Below are positions 1 to 15,400 of a stretch of DNA of 64,000 nucleotides, piece after piece. The stretch's first letter is position 1. Each line of letters opens with the position of its first letter. A program made the translations under genes and the position numbers. The notes beneath the pieces were generated by a model that made no database searches, was not told the DNA's origin, and saw only the letters and a program-made list of their open reading frames with translations. Origin of the DNA: Zygosaccharomyces rouxii (taxonomy: Eukaryota; Ascomycota; Saccharomycetes; Saccharomycetales; Saccharomycetaceae). The stretch is taken from contig NC_012993.1 in assembly GCF_000026365.1 (NCBI RefSeq), forward strand, positions 868,001-932,000, read 5' to 3'.

Positions 1-1086
1 TACGAGTTAATCCCTGTATTTTCCTTAGTTGTCGGTAGGAAGTTGGATTTGGAAGAGTTGGTTATTGCATTGAGAGATAAAAAATTGAACAAGATGGGTA
101 ATAGGGCTTCTGATGATGGCATTTCCTCAGGTATTAGCACTAGTGTAACCAGCAATGGCGCACCGGGCTCACTTCAAGGAGGTGGAGAAACGAGATCAAA
201 GGCAGAATTATGGAATGAATTGAAAACCAAGAGTATAGTGAAACTAGTTACCGTTGCATACACCGTCTCATCACTGCTGCTGTTGACCAGATTGCAGTTG
301 AACATTTTAACGAGACGTGAATATTTAGAGACTGCCGTAAAGATGGCGGTAGAGAAAGAGGGTAAGGACGAGGGATTAAGCAACTGGTTCAAATCAATTT
401 GGACAGATGCCCATGCAAACTCTTCAAACTCTTCATCAACCACGTCTTCTTCATCCTCAGGAAACAGCAAAGCGTCCTATATCAACGAACAGGCATTTCT
501 ATCATTATCATGGTGGCTACTTAACCGTGGCTGGTTGGAATACGAAGCAGTGGCACAAGAGTCTGTAGAATCAGAATTCGGTAGTCTATCCCCTCGCGAT
601 ACTCTATCCTTGGAAGAATTCGGTAACCGTCTCACCAATGTGTTTGTCAACGTCAACGAGAGAATTCTCAAGAGCTCTAAATTACAGCAGGCCTTGTTAC
701 CATCGCGTCAGATGGAACTATTCGTTCTGCAGCAAACTTTAGATCCTGAAGCTCTTGGCGTGGTTCAACGTGATAGCACCATTCTTTCACAATTACTAAA
801 CGAGACTACTCAATGTATTGAATCTACTGCGTCTGCTGTCGTATTGGAATCACTAATTAATGAATCGTTTCAATACATCATGACTCAAGTGGAATCCAAC
901 ACTTCTACAAAGAAACGCAGCGGTCAAGGCTATCAGATCGCAGTTTTTTCCATCGCATGCAAGGATTGCTGCACATCGGTGCTCAAGAGTGGTGTAGTTT
1001 CAATGGACAACGAACTTCTGTCACGTCTAGATACGTGTCCGCAGCTGGAAGATCTAAGCGCAAGCGTTTACAGTAATTTCGGTTAA
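1..1086 (+). CDS. PEX3: Peroxin-3, 5' end cut by the window edge
   Basis: Peroxisomal membrane biogenesis factor that recruits Pex19 and inserts peroxisomal membrane proteins; it also anchors Inp1 and Atg36. The frame is open from base 1, so the N-terminal membrane anchor and the real start lie outside the window; the first in-window ATG is not the start. Recognised by the conserved block KAELWNELKTKSIVKLV followed by a hydrophobic stretch ending LLTRLQLNILTRREYL, by INEQAFLSLSWWLLNRGWL, and by the C-terminal DLSASVYSNFG, all close to S. cerevisiae Pex3. A Ser-rich linker lies near 420-470. SKP1 follows in the same direction after about 160 bp, as in the ancestral order (YDR329C-YDR328C). Assignment is secure; only the 5' end is missing. 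Confidence 0.95.
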   Translation, partial: YELIPVFSLVVGRKLDLEELVIALRDKKLNKMGNRASDDGISSGISTSVTSNGAPGSLQGGGETRSKAELWNELKTKSIVKLVTVAYTVSSLLLLTRLQLNILTRREYLETAVKMAVEKEGKDEGLSNWFKSIWTDAHANSSNSSSTTSSSSSGNSKASYINEQAFLSLSWWLLNRGWLEYEAVAQESVESEFGSLSPRDTLSLEEFGNRLTNVFVNVNERILKSSKLQQALLPSRQMELFVLQQTLDPEALGVVQRDSTILSQLLNETTQCIESTASAVVLESLINESFQYIMTQVESNTSTKKRSGQGYQIAVFSIACKDCCTSVLKSGVVSMDNELLSRLDTCPQLEDLSASVYSNFG

Positions 1087-1243
1087 GTTTTTTAGTCTCG
1101 TCACAATTTACGTCCATGTTTAATTCTTAGAGACTGGGGTCAAAGCTCCACCAACTTTAAAAAGCTTTGACCTTAAAGACAACCGTAAAGATACAATCAG
1201 CCATAAGAAAGATTACGGGTGGAGGGAAGAATAATAATAAGTA

Positions 1244-1753
1244 ATGCCAGAATCACAAGTAGTGCTTGTCAGTGGAGAAGGTGAAAAATTCACCGTTGAT
1301 CGTAAGATCGCAGAGCGTTCACTACTTCTGAAGAACTATCTAAACGATATGCATGATAGTGTTTTAGACGATAGTGATGAAGATGAAGATGTTGTGATGC
1401 CAATCCCTAATGTACGGTCGAGTGTTTTACAAAAAGTTATCGAATGGGCGGAACACCATAGGGATTCCACTTTCCCCGATGAAGACGATGATGATTCTCG
1501 TAAGAGCGCTCCTATGGATTCATGGGATCGTGAATTTCTCAAAGTAGACCAAGAGATGCTCTACGAAATCATCCAAGCTGCCAATTACTTAAACATCAAA
1601 CCTTTGTTAGACGCAGGTTGTAAAGTAGTTGCTGAAATGATTAGAGGCCGTTCTGCTGAAGAAATCCGTAGAACTTTTAACATTGTTAACGATTTTACAC
1701 CTGAGGAAGAAGCTGCCATCCGTCGTGAAAATGAATGGGCTGAAGACAGGTAG
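1244..1753 (+). CDS. SKP1: SCF ubiquitin ligase / kinetochore subunit Skp1
   Basis: Adaptor linking cullin Cdc53 to F-box proteins in SCF ubiquitin ligases; also part of the CBF3 kinetochore complex and the RAVE complex. It has 169 residues: an N-terminal BTB/POZ fold starting with [14 protein letters not shown] and [13 protein letters not shown], a short acidic loop ([10 protein letters not shown]), then the F-box binding helices ending [21 protein letters not shown]. The C-terminal half is nearly identical to S. cerevisiae Skp1. The protein is about 25 residues shorter than the 194-residue S. cerevisiae one, mainly because the acidic insert in the BTB fold is shorter. The start is the first in-frame ATG and aligns with the family. 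Confidence 0.97.
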   Translation: MPESQVVLVSGEGEKFTVDRKIAERSLLLKNYLNDMHDSVLDDSDEDEDVVMPIPNVRSSVLQKVIEWAEHHRDSTFPDEDDDDSRKSAPMDSWDREFLKVDQEMLYEIIQAANYLNIKPLLDAGCKVVAEMIRGRSAEEIRRTFNIVNDFTPEEEAAIRRENEWAEDR

Positions 1754-6577
<4,824 letters not shown>

Positions 6578-6983
6578 TGACAATTTTTTTTTTTCTTTTT
6601 ATTTCTCACTTTCATTAAATTTCCCAGAAAAAGTTTCTTAAATCATCATTCCCCGGTTATTATTCACGGTTACTATTATTACTGGTCCTAGTTCTACTCC
6701 ATTTTGTTCTTGTTTTGTTATTACACCATTAGCATTATCACGGCTTTTTATTGCTCTCAGCTTATTTTAGATGTACTTCTGGATGTTATAATATATATAC
6801 TTTTTATAATGTTACCAATAGGTGCATTTATCGGTAATTATTTTTCTTATTTTCAACGCGTGCTCGAAAAATCTTCTAGAAGCAAGGGACAAGTGCTAGA
6901 GAATACACTATTAAAATTACAGTTAACATATCATCAATAGAATACAGCTTTTATATTCTTTACATAACCAATATTAACCAAGA
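6578..6983. other. Intergenic region, YSP2 to SDR gene
   Basis: About 405 bp beginning with a T-rich tract right after the YSP2 stop (6584-6600), a likely terminator. A 78-codon open frame crosses the middle but starts on TTG and is mostly hydrophobic AT-rich sequence; I do not call it. Confidence 0.5.
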
Positions 6984-7997
6984 ATGACAGAACCAGCACC
7001 AGGTTACAGCAAAATTAACTGGCTCTATGAGATGTACTATGGGTTTAGACCCAATCAACCCAAGTTCCTGCCAAAGGACTATCCTGACCTTACCGGCAAG
7101 ACAGCCATTGTTACTGGATCTAATACTGGTATTGGTGCTTCCGTAGTTCAGCTGCTGTACGAGAAGAACTGTGATGTTATCTCAGTGGTAAGAAATGAAC
7201 AAAAAGGGTTAGCTGCTAAGGAAAATACTTTAAAGGAATTACCAAATTCTAAAGGTTCTATCACCGTTGTTGGTGGATGTGATTTCCTTGATTTGAATAA
7301 CGTCAAGCCAACAGCTCACAAGGTTATCGAAATCTTAAACGGGAGACCATTAAGCATTATTATTCATAATGCAGGTCTTATGGCACCTGTCAACACTGGT
7401 ACTTCTGTTCAAGGTTACGAAGCAATGTTCTCTACCAATGTAATGGGTCCTCAGTTATTGCAACATTTCCTTGATCCTGTATTTTTGAAAAAAGATGACC
7501 CTTTGAAAAGAATTGTTTGGGTCAGTTCTTGTGCTCATCTAATGGGATTCAAAGAATACGGTATAAATTGGGAAAACCCAACATTCGAAGGTGTCCCCAT
7601 CAAACAAAGACCTCGTAATATGACTTTGTATGGTCAGACAAAGGCTGCCAATTTGTTGCAATCTCACGCTTGGGCACTAAAGCACGCTGAAGCTGTGGAA
7701 AAGATTGGTGCAGTTTCAGTGGCTTGTTTCCCTGGTAATTTGAGGACCGAATTGACCAGAGATTGGGGTTTCATTAATACAATTGCTCCTTATTTCTTGG
7801 GTACATCCCTTCAAGGTGCTTACTCTGAACTATACGCTGCCTTGTCCCCTGATTTGACCACCAAGGATCATGGTGCTTACGTTGTTCCCTACGGCGAAGT
7901 TCACAACCCAAGAGAAGACATTACTGCTGCTTACAAGAACGGCTCTGACGCTAAACTGTACCAAATGGTTGAAAACTGGATCTCTAAGTATTTCTAA
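6984..7997 (+). CDS. Short-chain dehydrogenase/reductase, retinol-dehydrogenase-like
   Basis: NAD(P)-dependent oxidoreductase of the classical SDR family, 337 residues, substrate unknown. Visible motifs: cofactor loop TGSNTGIG at 44-51; HNAG at 128-131 (usual form NNAG); catalytic Ser in VSSC at 180-183; catalytic pair Y216 and K220 in LYGQTKAA. The N-terminal region (INWLYEMYYGFRP) and overall length resemble fungal WW-oxidoreductase or retinol-dehydrogenase-like SDRs. It is not Env9 or Ayr1, whose sequences differ, and S. cerevisiae has no gene here between YSP2 and SAE3, so this is an insertion or a lineage-retained gene. Codon use is typical of well-expressed yeast genes. Fold assignment is firm, physiological role unknown. 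Confidence 0.85.
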   Translation: MTEPAPGYSKINWLYEMYYGFRPNQPKFLPKDYPDLTGKTAIVTGSNTGIGASVVQLLYEKNCDVISVVRNEQKGLAAKENTLKELPNSKGSITVVGGCDFLDLNNVKPTAHKVIEILNGRPLSIIIHNAGLMAPVNTGTSVQGYEAMFSTNVMGPQLLQHFLDPVFLKKDDPLKRIVWVSSCAHLMGFKEYGINWENPTFEGVPIKQRPRNMTLYGQTKAANLLQSHAWALKHAEAVEKIGAVSVACFPGNLRTELTRDWGFINTIAPYFLGTSLQGAYSELYAALSPDLTTKDHGAYVVPYGEVHNPREDITAAYKNGSDAKLYQMVENWISKYF

Positions 7998-8130
7998 GGA
8001 CTTTTTTTATAACTTTCCAAATATATAAATAGTGAACGGGTTCCGCGCTTACAACTTAAGCTTTTATTAACCACTGGTAAAAGTGGCAGAATAAACAAAA
8101 CATCCCAAAGAACCTTCGAATACATCTCTG

Positions 8131-8500
8131 ATGTCTACTACAGTTCGTTCAAGCATCAACAAGAAGCAGGCAGAAGTTGAGCAGCTGAAAGCTGCAAGAG
8201 ATACACTTCTCCAGGAGTTCCAAAAGCTAAGCGCCGAGCTCTCCATGTATGTGTAAAACAAGACAAGCAGTGAAATTTTTTTAAGAAAATGCTCTAAAGG
8301 ACCACATACTAACAAAAAAAAAATTTACAACTAGTCAGTCTCAACCTAAGGACGTCGTTAGCCTCCACATTCAGAGACTTAAGGAGTACAACGAACTAAG
8401 GGATACAGGTCTGAGACTCACTCAACTGATAGCTGATGAAAAAAGATGCAAAGTCAAGGAAGTATTTGAAGAGATGGGATACGATATGATAGATTACTGA
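8131..8500 (+). CDS. SAE3: Meiotic recombination factor Sae3 (Swi5 family), spliced
   Basis: Partner of Mei5; the complex loads Dmc1 recombinase on single-stranded DNA in meiosis. It is encoded by two exons, 8131-8246 and 8335-8500, giving 93 residues. The intron (8247-8334, 88 nt) has donor GTATGT, a perfect TACTAAC branch site at 8307-8313 and acceptor TAG at 8332-8334; without splicing the frame ends three codons after the exon junction. Exon 1 encodes a coiled coil (NKKQAEVEQLKAARD). Exon 2 encodes the conserved Swi5 part, with LKEYNELRDTGLRLTQLIAD and CKVKEVFEEMGY, very close to S. cerevisiae Sae3. The location beside IRE1 matches YHR079C-A/YHR079C. Confidence 0.93.
8247..8334 (+). other. 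SAE3 spliceosomal intron
   Basis: 88-nt intron: donor GTATGT (8247-8252), branch site TACTAAC (8307-8313), then an A-rich run and acceptor CTAG ending at 8334. Removing it joins AT|T (Ile) and restores the Swi5-family frame. Confidence 0.93.
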
Positions 8501-8898
8501 GTGGCTAGTCAATGGATGGTCTAGCTAATATACATCTACCATCAATAGGAATTTAAGCGCTCTTCGAGACTATACCTTAAAACGGCGCCAGAATCACGTG
8601 GTATGATTTTATTGGAATTCCGAAAACTCTAAAGAAATTGAAAATTGGCTTGAAACCAAAAATTAAATGAAAAAAAAAAAAAAAAAAAAAAAATAAAGGT
8701 AGCAATACATCTTACAAAATAGTGCCAAGATCTGGGGTATAGATTCAAAGCCGGAGATTCAAATAAGAGTAATAAAAGGTGGGAAGACATTAGGAAGTAT
8801 ATCTAGTTCCTTCATCTTCACCAGGGGTAGAACTCGTTAGCCTTGAATAGAAAAGAAGACGACGACGACTAAAAAGAGGGCGAAAGAGCTCAAGGGAG
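8501..8898. promoter_or_regulatory. IRE1 upstream region with A24 tract
   Basis: About 400 bp. It holds an E-box TCACGTGG (8594-8601), a TTCCGAAAA at 8618-8626 and a run of 24 A at 8670-8693, which is likely nucleosome-excluding and typical of yeast promoters. No gene is seen. Confidence 0.55.
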
Positions 8899-11800
8899 AT
8901 GAGGCTTTTGCAGAGGGCTCTTTTTGTCATCCTGTGGATAAATCTGTGTCTAGGGTTGGATCTATGGCCTCAATGGGCTAGTGGGAAGCTTATTCGGGAC
9001 GAGAGTCAAGGCACTGAAGCGGCTTCACCAAGAGTGACTAATGTTGAGTACTATACAACGATTCCTACAGCTCTTCGAAGGAAAGGAGCAAGACAGGATA
9101 AAGTGGCAGGATCTACTTTACCGACTGGTACCCCTGTCAGATGGAATCAGACTCCAACGTTAATATCGCATAATGGCTCTTTAAAAAATGATCTGAAATA
9201 TGTCAGTGGTGGTAAATCTGCGTTGATTCCTCGTCAACACGAGAGGGCTTTAGAGAAAGTTTCATTAGCGGGAATCCTACTAGCGACTGATGTTGAAGGT
9301 GGCCTCCACGCCTTGAATAGAGACAACGGTCAACTATTGTGGTCGATCGATTCTTCTCATACAAAGCCACTCATTCATGTCGTCGAGCCACCAAGAGCAC
9401 AGACTAAGGAAACTTTGATCATAGAACCTTATGGCGAAGGAAACATTTATTATTTCAACGTCTACCAAGGCCTACAAAAATTACCCGTATCGATAGCTAA
9501 ATTAATTGCGTCTTCACCAATGCATCTTAAGACTGATATTGTAGTTGATGATTTTGGTACAGTTGTAGAAGATGAAAAAATTTACACGGGGTCTAGATCT
9601 ACCGCCATGTATGTGATAGATGCCACTAAAGGTGATATACTTTCAGCGTTTGGACCTGGTACGGAAAATAAAAAATATAAGAAGGATTCTGATATTTGTG
9701 CCACGAGAGGCTTGGAACCAGAAGGCTGTAAAAACGTGCTCGTAATTGGTAAGACAACTTACCATTTAGGAATACATTCGCGGGACGGAACCACTTACAA
9801 TGTTACCTATTCTTCGTGGCAACAGAATACTCTTGATACTCCACTATCATCTTTATCGTCTTTGACTGGTGATAATACTTATATCGCTTCATTCAGAGAT
9901 AGGTCGTTGCTAGCAATCAATGCGGATTTTAAGATTGCTAAATGGGTTTCTTCCAACTTCCCAGGGATCATAAACAGTATATTTGACATCTTTACAGATG
10001 AAAATGCTGGCGAAAACATTATAATACCACATCGTTTCACTTCTCCGGACGAAGCAAGCTTCCCCAGAGGTAAAGTTTTCCTGAGTCAGATTGAAAACGA
10101 CTCTTGGTTTGCTCTATCTGGTGAAAATTATCCCTCTTTAGTGGAAGCTGCCCCCACTGCCAAATACGGCTTAAGCGAAAGATGGAGGGCACCCTCATTA
10201 TTCTACAATGAAGACCTTTTCGCTACAGCGGTTACAGGTGTTCACACTTTACAGAACAGAAAATTCGAGGAGATCTCTGATATGTCGACAAGCAGGAAAC
10301 CTTTAATATCAGTTCAAGAAAGGGAGCCACTTCTCCTTGAACCTTCCACTTCTAATTTACCTTTAGGATTGGAAGATGATAGTACTTCCCGTAATATGGC
10401 ACTTGAAACTTACATCTCACCAGAAGAATTGGAAGCCTATAGATTGAAGGTCCAAGAACAAATTGCTCATGAAATAATACAACAAAATCAAGGATCCTTT
10501 ATTTACCTCATGGGGAGACTGATATACCGTGTGATAGAGAGTGGGTTAGTCTTTTTATTTGCCTTGTTTGTCCTAGCATTCCTACAAAGGTTTAAAGTTA
10601 TACCGCCCTTACACATTCTTTTTGAAAAAAGTGGATTAATCTCGGTGGAAGACATTAAAGTGGATAATTTAGAAATTAATGATGAGATGAGTAATGAGAA
10701 AAGACCCACAGCCAATAACGGTACCGGTGACTCTGAAGAAACTCTCAAGATTTCTAGAGAAAGTACACCTTCTACTACCGACAATCCCAATTCTCCAACA
10801 GATGATGAAGAAGAGACTGCTTTGAAAGTGGAAGATGAAGTGACTCTTAAAGGAGGAGAAGAAGGTACCACAATAGTAGAGAAGGAAAAGAAGAAGAGGA
10901 AAAGAGGTACTCGGGGTGGTAAAAAATTGAAGAAGAAACAGTCTTCATCATCTCAGGCGGTGGAACAAATCCGTGCCATAGGAACCATTCAACTGGAGAA
11001 CGGCTTGAAAACCCTCACAGTATCTGAGAAGATTTTAGGTTATGGTTCCTCTGGTACAGTGGTTCTTCAAGGTAGCTTCCAAGGAAGACCAGTGGCTGTA
11101 AAGAGAATGCTTCTTGATTTTTGTGATATTGCCTCACAAGAGATCGACTTACTCACAGAGAGTGACGACCATCCAAATGTGGTCAGGTATTTCTGTTCCG
11201 AAACGACAGAGAAATTTTTATACATTGCATTAGAACTCTGCAACTTAACTTTGGAAGAGTTGATCGAGTTGAAGAAACCATCCGAAGGATTCCAAGCTAC
11301 ACTCAAGACTTGGGATCCCATCAACATACTATATCAAATCGCTTCGGGTGTGTCTCATTTACATTCATTAAAGATAATCCACAGAGATATCAAACCGCAG
11401 AATATTCTAGTGGCTTCACCAAAGAAAGTTATTGCCGCTGGTTATAAAGCAGACAACAACGGAAACCTTAGGATTTTAATTTCCGATTTCGGTCTCTGTA
11501 AGAAGTTAGAGGCAGATCAGTCTTCATTTCGCACCAGTCTTTCTAATGCTGGCGGTACTAGTGGATGGAGGGCACCAGAATTATTGCATGAATCCACGAG
11601 GAAATTGATTGAATCTATGTCTGTTTATGACAAAGATAATGACGAAGACAACGAGTCAGCTACGAATTCAATTTACGATCCTGCTACAAAACAAAGTTTG
11701 ACAAAAGGTATTGACATTTTCTCAATGGGTTGCGTATTCTACTATATCCTTTCTAAAGGAGGTCATCCATTTGGCTCTAGATACATTCGCGAAGCTAACA

Positions 11801-12357
11801 TATTAAAGAACAACTACGATCTCTCAGGATTAAACCAAACTCTAAAGGATAGATCCCTAGTATTTGAAGCCAAGGATTTAATTGCTCAAATGATTCAAAT
11901 GAACCCCTTAAAGAGACCTTCTGCCCTAAGAGTCTTGAACCATCCACTTTTCTGGTCAAATTCGAAAAAATTGGAGTTCCTTTTGAAGGTCAGTGACCGA
12001 TTCGAAGTTGAACGAAGAGATCCACCAAGTGAACTATTATGCAAATTGGAATCTCATTCGAATCAAGTAATACCGAACAATGATTGGACTAGTAAATTTG
12101 ATAAAGATTTCATGGATAACTTAGGAAAATACAGGAAGTACAGCGGGGAAAAATTAATGGATCTTTTAAGAGCACTGAGAAATAAATATCACCATTTCAT
12201 GGATCTTCCTGAAGATTTAGCTGCAGTCATCGGGCCGGTTCCCGATGGGTTTTACAACTATTTCATTAAGCGTTTCCCTAACTTGCTTTTGGAGATTTAT
12301 CATGTTGTTCAAGAAAATCTCAAAGATGATCAAATTTTATGCAATTTCATTGAATAG
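8899..12357 (+). CDS. IRE1: ER stress sensor kinase/endoribonuclease Ire1
   Basis: Transmembrane sensor of unfolded proteins in the ER; oligomerises, trans-phosphorylates and cleaves HAC1-type mRNA. 1152 residues. It begins with a signal peptide (RLLQRALFVILWINLCLG), then a lumenal beta-rich sensor (about 100-480, including GILLATDVEGGLHALNRDNG), a transmembrane segment at about 545-566, and a basic/acidic linker. The kinase follows, with GYGSSGTV, catalytic Lys735 in VAVKRM, HRDIKPQN with Asp830, and DFGLCKKL. The C-terminal RNase domain keeps LMDLLRALRNKYHHF, which carries the Arg, Asn and His of the nuclease site. All catalytic residues I can check are present. Convergent with YCG1, 81 bp between stop codons. 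Confidence 0.97.
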   Translation: MRLLQRALFVILWINLCLGLDLWPQWASGKLIRDESQGTEAASPRVTNVEYYTTIPTALRRKGARQDKVAGSTLPTGTPVRWNQTPTLISHNGSLKNDLKYVSGGKSALIPRQHERALEKVSLAGILLATDVEGGLHALNRDNGQLLWSIDSSHTKPLIHVVEPPRAQTKETLIIEPYGEGNIYYFNVYQGLQKLPVSIAKLIASSPMHLKTDIVVDDFGTVVEDEKIYTGSRSTAMYVIDATKGDILSAFGPGTENKKYKKDSDICATRGLEPEGCKNVLVIGKTTYHLGIHSRDGTTYNVTYSSWQQNTLDTPLSSLSSLTGDNTYIASFRDRSLLAINADFKIAKWVSSNFPGIINSIFDIFTDENAGENIIIPHRFTSPDEASFPRGKVFLSQIENDSWFALSGENYPSLVEAAPTAKYGLSERWRAPSLFYNEDLFATAVTGVHTLQNRKFEEISDMSTSRKPLISVQEREPLLLEPSTSNLPLGLEDDSTSRNMALETYISPEELEAYRLKVQEQIAHEIIQQNQGSFIYLMGRLIYRVIESGLVFLFALFVLAFLQRFKVIPPLHILFEKSGLISVEDIKVDNLEINDEMSNEKRPTANNGTGDSEETLKISRESTPSTTDNPNSPTDDEEETALKVEDEVTLKGGEEGTTIVEKEKKKRKRGTRGGKKLKKKQSSSSQAVEQIRAIGTIQLENGLKTLTVSEKILGYGSSGTVVLQGSFQGRPVAVKRMLLDFCDIASQEIDLLTESDDHPNVVRYFCSETTEKFLYIALELCNLTLEELIELKKPSEGFQATLKTWDPINILYQIASGVSHLHSLKIIHRDIKPQNILVASPKKVIAAGYKADNNGNLRILISDFGLCKKLEADQSSFRTSLSNAGGTSGWRAPELLHESTRKLIESMSVYDKDNDEDNESATNSIYDPATKQSLTKGIDIFSMGCVFYYILSKGGHPFGSRYIREANILKNNYDLSGLNQTLKDRSLVFEAKDLIAQMIQMNPLKRPSALRVLNHPLFWSNSKKLEFLLKVSDRFEVERRDPPSELLCKLESHSNQVIPNNDWTSKFDKDFMDNLGKYRKYSGEKLMDLLRALRNKYHHFMDLPEDLAAVIGPVPDGFYNYFIKRFPNLLLEIYHVVQENLKDDQILCNFIE

Positions 12358-12438
12358 TCAAACATACAACAACCAAATATATAATACAATTCACCTTTAA
12401 TGGCATTTAAGCGAGCATTTTCTCTTAACGATTAATTC

Positions 12439-15400
12439 TCAGGAATGAGAGTAGTCTGAAGAACCATAATTATGTGACAAATTTGCAGAATTCGTCTTGG
12501 AATTGCCCGCAGTTGAAAGATCTTGTGTTTCCCCGGACATGTCTACGTCGCTATCCTCTTCAAACTTATGTGGTAGATTAGAATTTTTACTTTGAGACTC
12601 AACAGACATACCACTCGTGGACGAATCCATTTTCTCGTTACTACTATTGTTAGCATCAATAACCCCCTCTCGCTCAGATCTCGTTCTTTTCTTCCCAGAT
12701 GACATCTCAGATTCTTTAGATTCATCGGCATTTCTGAAGGAAGCATTTTCTTCTCCATTTTCCTCAGGTATAAAATTCTCACTCTGTTCATTTTCTTCAT
12801 TGAGATCCGTAGGATGGATAGAACTTTCCAAAATCTGCGAGTATTGCTCATCTAACGAGTCATCATCATCTTTACTGATGTTTGATTTTTCACATGCTTC
12901 CTCTTTAACCTTTTCTAGTGCAATCTTGAACTTTTGCAGGGAATTGAGACTAACCGTGTCTAACTTTTCATTCTCTACAATATCATCCAAATGTTCCCCC
13001 AATTCTTTCAAGAGTTTATAATCTTGTCCAGATGCGATGAATGCAGCATTGATATTCGTCAAAAGCATCTTCTTGATATCTTTTCTCTCGATTTTGGAAA
13101 AGGCTTTCGAGAAATCCAACATAAAGGTGAGTTGCACATTATCCTTTGCAGCCTCTTCTTCTGATCGATTAATTAATTTCCTCGGATCTGTCCAATGTAA
13201 TAACTGTTGAAAAATGATATTAGGTTTGAGCATAGCATCACGGTCAACTTCTTCATCTTCATCCTCTTGTAAATCCTCCCAAAGCATACACAATCTCAAT
13301 AAAACGTCAGTGGCTATCTTTGCCATACGTTCTTGATGTTGGGAATGTGAAAAACAGTAAACTGGTATACAAAAGGCAAATGCCTGGATAAGTGGTTCAT
13401 TATTAGAATTAACTGGAGAAAAATAGGAAAGGACTAATGTCTCAAATAAATCATCGTCAGTGAAAACGTCAGCCAAAAAAAGTTTACAGAGGCCCTCAGC
13501 GGCAACCACTTGACAATCCGGTAGATCATCATTTTTCAAAACCTTGTAGAAAATTTTATGCAAAGAAATGGAATCCACTTTACCTTCACCATCAACTACT
13601 CTGCTGCCATGAACCGAAAAGATATCAACAATCACCTGTAGTGCGATCTTTTTCAAAGATGCATTTCCCTTAGAAACGCACATACCAAGAATGTACATGC
13701 TTTCTGTAGCTAGTTGAACATCAAGTAGACAGCATAATCCGAGATTTCTCACACCAAGTTCTCTGATCTTTGGTTCGGTGTTCCTCACAGCTGGTGTGAT
13801 CAAACTGTCTATCAATGAAGTAATTAGAATATTTTGTTCTAATGACATATTAACTAACTCCAGCATATGTGAGGATCTTGTCAAGCAAACCACTACAGTC
13901 TCTGGTCTAGCTTTTCTTGGAGGTTTCAAATTTTTCACCAATTCTTCCCTTGACGTGACACCATTATTTACTAAATTTTCAACACTCTGTTGGAAGGATT
14001 CTATTGCATCATCATCATCGTCGTCGTCATCGTTTTCCCCTTTGCTTGCCTCGTCTTCTCCCTGTTCTTTCTCCTGCCTTTCAATATCATCATCCCTAAG
14101 ATCGTTAATAATTTCAATTACCATTGTGACGAAATCACTCTCATTAATGGATAAACTCTTAAGAACTTGCAAACCAATTTTAATAAGAGATTCTGGAAGC
14201 TCAAAGATACTAAGCATGTTTCTCACTACAGTCAACATAGATCTTCTACCAATTTCATCACTGTAATCATACTCCTTTGATATAATAAGCAGTTGTTCAA
14301 TGATGAATTCAACATGAGATCTCTCTAAATCAGACAAGGCATTTTTTTCCTCTTCCACTAAAATCTTTTGCAAGTAAAAATTCAAGGAATCTGCTAACTT
14401 CGATGCCTCTGGGAAGTTGCTCTCGATGATTTCATGTAAATTATTATCAACACAGTGAGTATAAAAGCAACGCAACAGAAATACTGTCTCGACAGTAAAC
14501 TCTCTCCAAATATTTTGCGGAAAATTTAATTTGGGTATTATATCATCTCTAGTCTGGAAAAGGCACTCCATAGCTTTATCTGCTACCGAAGATTTAGTGA
14601 CATTGAGTTTTTCCAAAAATTCGATAATATCACCACCAAACATGTTTAACCAATCGTAGGAAAGAAGCCTATTACATGCTTTTCTCACACTCTCTTCTCT
14701 ATCATCTAATCCCCATTTGATTAATTGATCCATTATCTTGAAATCTACTTTATCGAAACATTGACCACTCATTTGTTTCAAAATTCGACTGTAAACCAAT
14801 CTCCTATTAATTAGATTAACATCTCTTGCCCTCTCTAATATATAAGGCCTCGTCATCCGCATGTCCACTAAATTGAGCATAGATGCACGCCTTACCTCCG
14901 CAGATGGGTCATTCTGAATTAGCGACATTAATTTATGAATGGCGTCTTCAGGATCATTTTGCTCTATTACTTCCTTTTCATCATCATCTTGAAATTTGGT
15001 TAAACAAAACACAGCTTGAATTCTCACATTGGGCTCTTTGTCATATATTCTTTTATTCAAGGACCACGTCAATAAGTTGTAAAGAGATTCATCTATTTCA
15101 CCTATGTTATCCATAATCACCGCTAACAGTTGAACAACTCTATACCTCACATTTCTATCTTTACTTTCAATTCCCCTCAGGATATGCCTAACAAAATGAT
15201 CCACAAATCGCGAATAAACTTCACCGTGTTCCGGATCTAGCTCTCCACTTTGATTGTTCCTAGCTAATTCTAATTCTCGATCCAAGGACGCTACAAATGC
15301 TGCCACCAACTTCACCAGTCTGTTCCCTACGGGTTCACTTTTCCTCAATGGCAAAACCTTAGTCACCAACATACTAAACCAGTAGTTAAATGCAGATTCA

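Noticed and set aside
6704..6940. 78-codon hydrophobic open frame between YSP2 and the SDR gene
   Set aside because: Starts on TTG, very AT-rich, no family resemblance.
8594..8626. Centromere-like CDEI (TCACGTGG) and CDEIII-like TTCCGAAAA
   Set aside because: Only about 17 bp lie between them; a point centromere needs an AT-rich CDEII of roughly 80 bp or more, and the rest of CDEIII does not match.
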